From the NCBI RefSeq assembly GCF_017355955.1, contig NZ_JAFFID010000006.1:124001-188000 (forward strand): a DNA stretch of 64,000 nt. The letters are read 5' to 3'. Every line of letters begins with the position of its first letter. Position 1 is the first letter of the stretch. Both the position numbers and the translations under genes were made by a program. The DNA comes from Sabulibacter ruber (GTDB lineage Bacteria > Bacteroidota > Bacteroidia > Cytophagales > Hymenobacteraceae). The notes beneath the pieces are model-generated. The model saw only the letters and a program-made list of their open reading frames with translations. It did not search any database and was not told where the DNA came from. This document shows positions 15,556 through 22,700 of this stretch, one piece after another.

Positions 15556-16776
15556 ATGAAGAATATTTTGCGCCACACCCTTCTATGTATACTTGCCATT
15601 GCCCTTTTCGCCTCCTGTGACAGCGACAAAGACGAACAAGATCCTCAACCCATTGTAGACGAGTCTATGAAGGAGTTTGAGTACGTGCGGGTGCTCACCG
15701 CCGATGGTACCTCTACCACCATCACCCAGGTAAAGCCCGCCGATGGCACCACGGTATCTCTGCAAGCCAAGTACCCCAACGCCAACCTATACCCCACGGC
15801 TACAGGGCGGTACGCGGCTATGCTGTTCGGTACCCAGAATCTGGTGGAGTTCTTTGACAGTGGCCTGGAATACCATGGCGACCACGTTGACGTGAAAGGC
15901 ACTCCTAAGTTCGCCGCTATTTTTGGCGAGAGGATTAAACCATCGCACTTCAAATCGAAGGGCGATGAGTCCATTGTGTTCAATGATGGAGATGGCACCC
16001 TCTCGGTGGCCAGAGAAGCTGACTTCCATACCCCAGGCGCGAAGATGCGGGTGATCAATGCCGGTTTAGACCCGCACCACGGGGCCATGGTGAAGTTCAA
16101 CAACGGTACCTACGGGGTTACTTTCGTGGACAAATCCTCCACGCTGGCCGGCCCGCACGGGGTGAAGATCATCGATGCCACGGGTGGAGAGGTTGTCGCT
16201 TCCACTTTCCCTACCAGCCGCATTCACGGCAATGCCACAGATGGAACCAACGCCGTTTTCGGGGCCGAGGGAGGTGCCTTGGTGGTGACCCAGGCCGGGC
16301 AGCAGCGGCTGATCCCTAATCCGGAAGGGTTTGGAGCGGTTCGGATCGGAACCATACTGTATGCCGAAAAAGCCAAGAAGTTCGTGGGCTATACCAATCT
16401 GAAAGGAGCCTACTTTGTTGACCTTACCGGCAACAGAATCACCCCGATTTTGGAGAGCACTACCATTATGCAGTGTAAAATAGACAAGGAAGGCCGAAAC
16501 CTGCTGATCCTGCTCTTAGACGGCACCCTGAAGGTGTATGATTTGGCCACCGGAAACCTCAATAAAGAAGGATCGGTGATTCCGGCGACTGCCGCCGCTG
16601 AAACTTTGAAGCCGGTAATGGAGGCTACCCAGAGATTTGCCTATATCGCCATGCCGTCTCTGGGAGAGGTGCACCAGGTTTTGTTGACGGATTTTACCAA
16701 AATCACCAAAATCAAGGTTTCTTCCCAGCCTACCAAGCTCATCATCACCGGCTTTGAAACAAGCGAATCGCATTAA
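15556..16776 (+). CDS. AztD-like zinc metallochaperone lipoprotein (beta-propeller)
   Basis: The protein is 406 residues with a lipobox (LAIALFASC then DSDKDEQD). The body is a propeller-like repeat protein that matches my memory of AztD, a periplasmic zinc chaperone. Evenly spaced His motifs include YHGDHVDVKG (~residue 90), RIKPSHFKSKG, VFNDGDGTLSVA, LDPHHGAMV (~residue 170), GPHGVKII and RIHGNATDG (~residue 225). AztD passes zinc to an ABC binding protein; here no ABC genes are present, so it may serve the TonB receptor at 18247. The ATG at 15556 is chosen because the lipoprotein signal begins there. An ATG at 15385 overlaps the previous stop, and one at 15466 is in frame. Confidence 0.72.
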   Translation: MKNILRHTLLCILAIALFASCDSDKDEQDPQPIVDESMKEFEYVRVLTADGTSTTITQVKPADGTTVSLQAKYPNANLYPTATGRYAAMLFGTQNLVEFFDSGLEYHGDHVDVKGTPKFAAIFGERIKPSHFKSKGDESIVFNDGDGTLSVAREADFHTPGAKMRVINAGLDPHHGAMVKFNNGTYGVTFVDKSSTLAGPHGVKIIDATGGEVVASTFPTSRIHGNATDGTNAVFGAEGGALVVTQAGQQRLIPNPEGFGAVRIGTILYAEKAKKFVGYTNLKGAYFVDLTGNRITPILESTTIMQCKIDKEGRNLLILLLDGTLKVYDLATGNLNKEGSVIPATAAAETLKPVMEATQRFAYIAMPSLGEVHQVLLTDFTKITKIKVSSQPTKLIITGFETSESH

Positions 16777-16843
16777 GTAAACACCTCTTCAGGGCCTCGA
16801 TGAATTCTTCAGAATACTTCTGAGGGACGATGCAAACCATTCC

Positions 16844-16876
16844 AGCCATAGCCTTCGCAGTTGTAGGGCTATGGCT
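16844..16876 (+). terminator. Stem-loop between AztD-like and DUF4625 genes
   Basis: AGCCATAGCC and GGCTATGGCT form a perfect 10-bp stem with a 13-nt loop. It lies 68 bp after the AztD-like stop, preceded by a smaller hairpin TCAGAA/TTCTGA near 16810. There is no T-run, so it may act as an attenuator or RNA stabiliser. Confidence 0.5.
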
Positions 16877-16979
16877 GAGAGGCTCTGTGCCTATTTGAGT
16901 AAGCGCACCTTCCGCCAAATCTCTGACTGGGTGTAGCGAAAGATGCCCATTGTACACTTTACCCTTTCTAGTAAAAACG

Positions 16980-17912
16980 ATGAACGTGAAAGTATATCTA
17001 CAGCAATACCTGTTCCTGCTTTTAGCCTTAAGCATATTTGCCTCCTGCGATGACGATGATGCCCCGGTGTTGCCGCAACCAACCATTGACAACATAGAAA
17101 TTGGGTTGAACAACAACGAGATGGCCGTGGTGGGCCGGGATTTCCATTTCAATGCCAAGATCCAGGCCGGAAACAAAATTGAGAACGTGGTGGTGAAGAT
17201 TCAGCAGCGAAGCGGGGAAACCTACGCCAAAGTCTGGAGCCATGAAGTCAACTGGACCGAATACAATGGGTCTGCCACCGCCACGGTGCACAAGCACTTT
17301 GACATTCCCGCCGATGCGCCCGAGGGGAAGTACGATTTCCTGATCACGGTGAATGACCAGAACGGCACCAAACTGGAGGTGAAGAAGAACCTTTCCCTCT
17401 ATACCGCCGAAAACCTGCCGGTAGACCCCAAGCTGTCCATCTTCAATATTTTTGCCAAAGAGGCACCCTATTACCGAAACGGCAGGTTCGTAACGCCTGG
17501 TACCAGCTTGCAGAAAGGAGATCTCTTCAACTCCCAGGTGGCTATCTCTGGGGTAAAAGGCAGCGGCAAAATGTATCTGCTGCTCATCAACAAGAAAGCC
17601 AACCATCGGCCAGAATCCATTGAGAATATTGATTTCGGCAAAGCCATTGTCTATGATGTGTATGAACACAAAGACTGGGCAACGGTGGACCATTTCACCA
17701 ACTCGGTTTTTGATGAGGCTAGCTATTCAATGGTGCGTGAATGGCCAAACCTGACCATCGGGGCCGCCACTGACAACAACACCCCGGCTGGCCCTATCAC
17801 CGGATCCAAAGCCTGGGAGACGGGGGACTACTACTTTGGGGTGGTCTATAAAAATACCACCTACAACATGAGCTTCTTCCATTACATGGAAGTTCCGGTA
17901 AACGTCAATTAA
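16980..17912 (+). CDS. DUF4625 lipoprotein
   Basis: This 310-residue lipoprotein starts at ATG 16980 (MNVKVYLQQYLFLLLALSI, lipobox FASC followed by DDDDAP). The first half carries DUF4625, an Ig-like domain of Bacteroidota exported proteins, seen as PTIDNIEIGLNNNEM, GRDFHFNAKIQAG and the closing LITVNDQNGTKLEVKK. The second half (about residues 160-310) is less familiar, with YYFGVVYKNTTYNMSFFHYM near the end. DUF4625 genes often accompany metal-linked TonB receptors, as here. It is the last gene of the rightward arm; convergent transcription from the receptor gene is separated by strong hairpins. Confidence 0.75.
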   Translation: MNVKVYLQQYLFLLLALSIFASCDDDDAPVLPQPTIDNIEIGLNNNEMAVVGRDFHFNAKIQAGNKIENVVVKIQQRSGETYAKVWSHEVNWTEYNGSATATVHKHFDIPADAPEGKYDFLITVNDQNGTKLEVKKNLSLYTAENLPVDPKLSIFNIFAKEAPYYRNGRFVTPGTSLQKGDLFNSQVAISGVKGSGKMYLLLINKKANHRPESIENIDFGKAIVYDVYEHKDWATVDHFTNSVFDEASYSMVREWPNLTIGAATDNNTPAGPITGSKAWETGDYYFGVVYKNTTYNMSFFHYMEVPVNVN

Positions 17913-18014
17913 GGCTGAATGGCCAGTGGCACCTAATTCTGAAATAAACTTATTGATTGGGAAAGGCCGCTTCGATTTTGGTTTGTTTTCATAAAAAGCC
18001 ACGAATTCTTAACG

Positions 18015-18031
18015 GCTATCTGTGAGATAGC
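18015..18031. terminator. Small hairpin between convergent genes
   Basis: GCTATCT and AGATAGC form a 7-bp stem with a 3-nt loop. It lies just upstream of the larger inverted repeat at 18050 and probably contributes to termination between the convergent DUF4625 and receptor genes. Confidence 0.5.
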
Positions 18032-18049
18032 GGACAGGACTTTCACCCC

Positions 18050-18097
18050 AAGAGGGATAATCTAAGAACTTGGTTAAGTTCTTAGATTATCCCTCTT
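18050..18097. terminator. Perfect 22-bp inverted repeat, bidirectional terminator candidate
   Basis: Arms 18050-18071 and 18076-18097 are exact reverse complements (each begins or ends AAGAGGGATAATC) with a GGTT loop. It lies between the convergent genes ending at 17912 and 18247. The stem is longer and more exact than a normal terminator and lacks flanking T-runs. Confidence 0.65.
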
Positions 18098-18246
18098 GCT
18101 TTAGGTACCTCAAATAAATTGAAGAAGGCAACGACTGGTTTCCAACCCCATTTCCGCCAATGGTTTCTGCTCAGTTTCTCAGAAAAGAGGCCTGAAACAG
18201 CCTTGCGCTATTCAGCTCAAGATAGGCAGCCTGACTTTGGAAAATG

Positions 18247-20688
18247 TCAGGCTTTGGGCTTCCGTTCCAGCTGCACTGCCAACGAGATTACGTAGTTTCG
18301 GCTGGGCTCCGGCAGGTTGAGGATGCGGTACCGGCTAAGATGGTTTAGGTATCTCTCATCCAAGAGGTTCTGAACCTGAAAGCTTAGTTGCCCCCATTTC
18401 TGTGTACCAAGGCTGATGCCCGTGGAAAGGTTTACCAAGGAATAACTGCCTGTTGCCGGTTCGTTGCGCTCTACCCGGTGCTGCGCCGCATAGTAGCCGT
18501 AGTTCAGCTTGAGGTAACCGTCGCTCAGGAAAGCCCCAACTGGAGGGAGGTTGTACTCAAGATCAGTCTGGAGGTTGAAGGGTGGGGTGAAGGGCAGGGG
18601 CAGTTGGGTCGTGCGGTTCTGGGCCCAGACGTATTCACCCGTCACTCCCAGGCTTAAAGCCGGTAGCAGGATGTATTTGGCAGTAGCCTCGGCTCCCGTG
18701 TGTATCGCCCGCGTTTGCCTGAACCGGTACAGCTGTCCCGCCTCCGCCACCGGGTAAAGCGTGCCCTCTACGTTCACCGTGGGAAAAATGCCCGATGGGC
18801 TCAAATAGATGTAGTTCTGGAACAGATTGAAAAAAGGCGTAACCGACAGTTGCAGGCGTTCGGTATCAAAGCTCACGGCCACGTCCAGCTGGTAACCCTG
18901 CTCGGGTCTCAAAGTCACATCGCCTTGCTCATACCGGAACGTGCCGTGGTGCATGCCGTTGGCGGTGAGCTCGGCGGGCGCGGGAATCCGGAACGTTTTG
19001 CCAAAATTGGCTTTAAATCCCAGCCGTTGGGTGGGGTTGTAGGCCATGCCCAGTGAGCCGCTCCAGCCCCAGAAACCCCGGTTCACGTTCGGGCTCTGCT
19101 GCAGGTCGGCAACATAACGGCCCTCGGAATAAAAGGCCCGTTGCTCCTGCTCGGCGGAAAGATGACCGTAGTCGGCGCGCAGCCCGCCGCTGGCAAACCA
19201 TTTTTCGTGCAGTCGGTACTTACCTAGCGCAAAAACGCCCGCCTGGTGGCTTCGGAAGTGGGGAAGCAGAAACTCGAATCCGCTGTGGGTGTTTTTCTGC
19301 GCCTGCGCCTGCACCCCAAAGGTAGGCTCCAGTCTCCCGCTGAAATGCGGAAAGTAACGGATATTCGCGGTGGCGGTCTGTAGATCCAGGTGCGTGGCCA
19401 GGTGGTGGTTCCCTTCGGAAGGGGCACCGTGGGCGTGGGGCAGCGAGAGCTCTTTGCGGTTGTTCCGCTGGTAGCCCAGATCAGCCTCCAGCCAGTTCTT
19501 GCCTAACTGAAGGTTGCTGTTGGAAATGATCTTGAAGTGATTGATGTCCTGGCTGGGCAGGTCAATGTTGCGGCGGCTGCCATCAGGGGTAAGCATGTAG
19601 GATCTGGGGATGCCCATGGCCCCGCTGAAGATACCCACCTGCTGGTTGTAGTTGGACACCGTAAGGTGGAAGTAGCCCCAGTTCTTGTTCACGCCCACCG
19701 TGCCCGAAAAATGGTTTTCCCGCCCCGCGGTGTTCTTGAGCCGGTGGCCATGAATGGGCAGCACGAAGCGGTTGTAGGTGAAGGTCTCGGCGGGTACTTT
19801 GTAGTCGGCGTAGGTTAAGTGGGTGGCCCGGAAGCGATACGTGAGGCCGCGGCGATTCCCCGAGGTGGCCACCGTAGTGCCGTACGTGTCATTGTTGGAG
19901 CGGTAAATGCCCCGTACCGTAGCGGCATAGTGGCCCTCCTGCACCGCCACCGGATGCGAGATGCGCACCACGCCGCCCAAAGCATCGGACCCGTGCATGA
20001 GCGATGCCGAGCCTTTCACAATCTCCACCTGCTCCACGTTGAACTGGTCAATTTCCAGCCCGTGGTCAGAGCCCCATTGCTGCCCTTCCTGCTTGATGCC
20101 GCTGTCAGTGACCAGCACGCGGCTAAAGCCCAAGCCCCTGATGACGGGTTTGGAGATACCCACGCCCATGTTGATGGAACCCACGCCCGGCAGTTTCTCC
20201 AACGTATTCATGAGCGAGGCCCCGGCGTTCCGGTGGATGTAGGTTTCATCGGCGGTTTGGGTGAGCACCGCGCTTTCCTGCTGGTTCGGGAGCGTCCCGT
20301 GGCTTTGCACCACCACCTCCTGCAATTGCTGATTAGACGTCTGCAAGGTCACGGAAAGGTGGACAGGAGCCTCGGTTACCGTCACCATCTGCGTACGAGG
20401 GGCAAAGCCGATCATGGAGACGTGCAGCCGGTAATGCCCCGGCCGCAACTTCTGGAGGTGGAAATTGCCTAGCGCATCGGTCTGGGTGCCTTGCAAAGTC
20501 TCCTGCAAATGCACTGAAGCGCCCACCACCGGCTGCCCTTGCCCATCCTGCACCTGCCCGCTTATAGACTGCCGTTGCTGCGCCTCCGCCCTGGAAGGGT
20601 GCAACGCCAGCCAGCACAGCACGAACAGAAGGGCCAGAAGCGTGGTAATTCTTCTAAGGCTTGGATTTTGAGTAAGAAAGGATTTCAT
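18247..20688 (-). CDS. TonB-dependent outer-membrane receptor, His-rich, probably for zinc
   Basis: This 813-residue receptor has a signal peptide, an N-terminal carboxypeptidase-regulatory-like domain (ISGQVQDGQGQPVVGASVHL, residues ~40-125), a plug (ADETYIHRNAG to LGGVVRISHP, ~145-250) and a 22-strand-type barrel ending in an aromatic-rich C-terminus. His is frequent in putative extracellular loops (SLPHAHGAPSEGNHHLATH, ~residues 415-440), as in ZnuD-type zinc receptors. It imports a TonB-energised substrate; zinc is inferred from the loops and the AztD-like and His-rich neighbours. The dispersed repeat occurs twice upstream of its start. Confidence 0.85.
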   Translation of the reverse strand: MKSFLTQNPSLRRITTLLALLFVLCWLALHPSRAEAQQRQSISGQVQDGQGQPVVGASVHLQETLQGTQTDALGNFHLQKLRPGHYRLHVSMIGFAPRTQMVTVTEAPVHLSVTLQTSNQQLQEVVVQSHGTLPNQQESAVLTQTADETYIHRNAGASLMNTLEKLPGVGSINMGVGISKPVIRGLGFSRVLVTDSGIKQEGQQWGSDHGLEIDQFNVEQVEIVKGSASLMHGSDALGGVVRISHPVAVQEGHYAATVRGIYRSNNDTYGTTVATSGNRRGLTYRFRATHLTYADYKVPAETFTYNRFVLPIHGHRLKNTAGRENHFSGTVGVNKNWGYFHLTVSNYNQQVGIFSGAMGIPRSYMLTPDGSRRNIDLPSQDINHFKIISNSNLQLGKNWLEADLGYQRNNRKELSLPHAHGAPSEGNHHLATHLDLQTATANIRYFPHFSGRLEPTFGVQAQAQKNTHSGFEFLLPHFRSHQAGVFALGKYRLHEKWFASGGLRADYGHLSAEQEQRAFYSEGRYVADLQQSPNVNRGFWGWSGSLGMAYNPTQRLGFKANFGKTFRIPAPAELTANGMHHGTFRYEQGDVTLRPEQGYQLDVAVSFDTERLQLSVTPFFNLFQNYIYLSPSGIFPTVNVEGTLYPVAEAGQLYRFRQTRAIHTGAEATAKYILLPALSLGVTGEYVWAQNRTTQLPLPFTPPFNLQTDLEYNLPPVGAFLSDGYLKLNYGYYAAQHRVERNEPATGSYSLVNLSTGISLGTQKWGQLSFQVQNLLDERYLNHLSRYRILNLPEPSRNYVISLAVQLERKPKA

Positions 20689-20712
20689 GTAAAGTGTTCA
20701 GCTTCGTTGGTG

Positions 20713-20738
20713 CGTTTTGAATCTGTTTTCAGGAAACA
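20713..20738 (+). repeat. Dispersed intergenic repeat, copy 3
   Basis: CGTTTTGAATCTGTTTTCAG plus GAAACA matches the family core. It lies between the receptor gene and the DUF4625 gene at 20876, about 110 bp from copy 4. Confidence 0.6.
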
Positions 20739-20820
20739 ACCCCTAAACCTGATTGTAAGAATCGCCTGACCTTTATTAGGCCTTCGCCGACGCGAGCTTC
20801 CAGATAGTGCCCGCAGGCTG

Positions 20821-20845
20821 CTTTGGGTCTATTTTCTGGAAAACA
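20821..20845 (+). repeat. Dispersed intergenic repeat, copy 4
   Basis: CTTTGGGTCTATTTTCTGGA plus AAACA matches the family core. It forms a tandem pair with copy 3 in the same intergenic gap and orientation. Confidence 0.6.
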
Positions 20846-20875
20846 ATCCCGTAGCAGTAAGGAACCTGAAAGCGG

Positions 20876-21691
20876 CTATGGCTCCACAATCACTTTCAGT
20901 TGTTTGTTCACCGAGTTATTCCTGCCGTCAAAAACCTCCACCAGGAAGTTGTATTCGCCGGTAGGCATGTAGGAGGCGAAGGTGAAGGGAACGCTGAAAT
21001 CAGCTTGGGTCCCCGTGGAGGCGGGAAAGAATTCCTGGACCACGGTGAAGGGGGTGTTGGCAGGGTCCGTGTAGCTGATTTCCACCTTTCCCTCGGCTAA
21101 GGAATAATTGTCGGTGGCGGTGCCGGTAAAACTGAGGGTGCTGCCCCGTTTAAGGGTGGTAGCAGCAGCCGTTGGGCTGGTGAGGGTCATCTGCGGCGCG
21201 GTATTGTCGGTGGGGTCGGTAACCTGGATGCTGTAGACGAGCGGGGTGGCCTCGGTACCGGCTTTGTCGGTGGCGTACAGGAGGAGGTGGTAGTTACCGG
21301 GCGTGGCGTCGGACGGGACCTCCAGCTCTTCGATGGCTTTGAAATCTTTGCCAGTGGCTTCTTTGATGCGCACCATAAACCAGGGTGTGCCCCGGCGCAG
21401 GCCGCTCCTGTGGCCGTGGCAGTCAAAGTTGTTGTGCACGTCAATCTTGTACTGCGAAAGATTCACATCATCGGTTAACTGAAGGTGCAGCGTCAGTTTG
21501 CCCCCGGTGCTCACCGGAAAGACGTGGGTTTCTGCCTGGCTGCACACGGTGCCTTTGCCGTAGTTGGGGCTGCTTTGCAGCAGGGAAATGACCGGATTTT
21601 CGGTATCGGGTTTTTCCTGTTCGGTGTCCTCATCGCCGCAGGCGGAGAAAAAGAGAGCGAATAGGAGGGAGAGGGGGAGTAGTTTTTTCAT
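20876..21691 (-). CDS. DUF4625 lipoprotein with metal-binding-like Cys/His
   Basis: This 271-residue lipoprotein (LLFALFFSAC then GDEDTEQEKPD) has two Ig-like units. The first (~30-150) is a typical DUF4625 with NPVISLLQSS, KGTVCSQAETHVFPV and the metal-like cluster NFDCHGHRSG. The second (~155-270) starts PQMTLTSPTAAAT and ends NNSVNKQLKVIV. The start codon overlaps the stop of the preceding T9SS gene by 4 bp (ATGA), so the two are translationally coupled. It is paired with the receptor downstream. A role in capturing metal at the cell surface is inferred. Confidence 0.78.
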   Translation of the reverse strand: MKKLLPLSLLFALFFSACGDEDTEQEKPDTENPVISLLQSSPNYGKGTVCSQAETHVFPVSTGGKLTLHLQLTDDVNLSQYKIDVHNNFDCHGHRSGLRRGTPWFMVRIKEATGKDFKAIEELEVPSDATPGNYHLLLYATDKAGTEATPLVYSIQVTDPTDNTAPQMTLTSPTAAATTLKRGSTLSFTGTATDNYSLAEGKVEISYTDPANTPFTVVQEFFPASTGTQADFSVPFTFASYMPTGEYNFLVEVFDGRNNSVNKQLKVIVEP

Positions 21692-22638
21692 TTGATGATA
21701 AGTTTAGTGGCTAGGGAGATGGCATCGGCTTGCAGGAGAAAGAGGTAGGTGCCTGCTGGCAAAGCAGCGGCGGAAAGCGAACAGGTGTGCTTGCCCGGGG
21801 CTTGGCGCCCCACTGGTTTGGTGAGCAGGGGATGGCCGTTCAAGTCAAGTAAACTGATCGTGACGGTGGAGGAACTGGCCAGGACGTACCGGATCTCGAC
21901 TTCCTGCCCGCTCTGGATAGGATTGGGCACGGGTGGGTACAAGGTGAGCTGCTCCTTCTGGATGTACCCCTCCTTCAGGCCGGTAACGGTCACTTCCACA
22001 ATGGGGAACAATGCGAAGTGCGTGGCGATGTTGGTGAAGTTCTGGGTTCTGAAGTCCACCCATTTCTCGTAGGCATGCTCATGGGCCTGCACGGCGTTCC
22101 GCCCGAAGTTCCCGAAATCTGCCGTGGGGCGGCTGCCGTTAATGCCGCTGTAAAGCCCGATGGTATCGCCTTCGTAGCCGCCGTGGGCGTAATCGTGCAG
22201 GTCAAAGGTCACGAAGAACGAGTCAGCCACGGCAATGGGCGCGTCGAAGGTGGTGGTCATGGCGGAGCCGTTGAGCCGCAGATCGGCGTAGCGCACGTCT
22301 TTGCTGCCCAGGCGCTCGGCGGGCAGTTTGTTGGTACCCACACTGTACACCCTGAACGAAGCCAGGTTGTTCCCGTTGGTATAGCGCCCGCCGTGGTGAC
22401 TCACCACGCCCACTACTTTGGCGTTGCCGCTCACGTAGTATTTCTCGGCATACTGCTGGTTGAAGCGGTAGTTCTGGCCCAGCCAATAGCCCCAGGTGCC
22501 GGAGTTGGTGTATTTGCGGAGCTCCTGGGGGTGTTGGGGAAACAAGTTCCGGAGGGTGCGGGTAGTCTGGGCAAGTGCGATGGTGGGGACCAGTAAGAGG
22601 AGTGCTGGCAAAAGCCACCAGAAATAATATTTCTTCAT
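21688..22638 (-). CDS. T9SS-secreted protein with a novel His-containing domain
   Basis: This 316-residue protein begins at the signal peptide MKKYYFWWLLPALLLLVPTI. It carries a ~190-residue domain (about 45-230) with VVGVVSHHGG, RLGSKDV, SAMTTTFDAP, HDYAHGGYEGD and HEHAYEKWVDFR. It ends with a type A T9SS sorting domain (VPNPIQSGQEVEIRYVL to SLATKLIIK). The same middle domain is present in the neighbour at 22701-25544. I do not recognise it from known families. Conserved His residues and the locus suggest a metal-related role outside the cell. It is 62 bp downstream of that neighbour, coupled to the DUF4625 gene, and likely in one operon. Confidence 0.75.
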   Translation of the reverse strand: MKKYYFWWLLPALLLLVPTIALAQTTRTLRNLFPQHPQELRKYTNSGTWGYWLGQNYRFNQQYAEKYYVSGNAKVVGVVSHHGGRYTNGNNLASFRVYSVGTNKLPAERLGSKDVRYADLRLNGSAMTTTFDAPIAVADSFFVTFDLHDYAHGGYEGDTIGLYSGINGSRPTADFGNFGRNAVQAHEHAYEKWVDFRTQNFTNIATHFALFPIVEVTVTGLKEGYIQKEQLTLYPPVPNPIQSGQEVEIRYVLASSSTVTISLLDLNGHPLLTKPVGRQAPGKHTCSLSAAALPAGTYLFLLQADAISLATKLIIK

Positions 22639-22700
22639 GGGCTGAGAATGAAAAGGTTCCCCGCTGTTTGGCAGCGGGGAATAAGGTGGAAACATACAAT

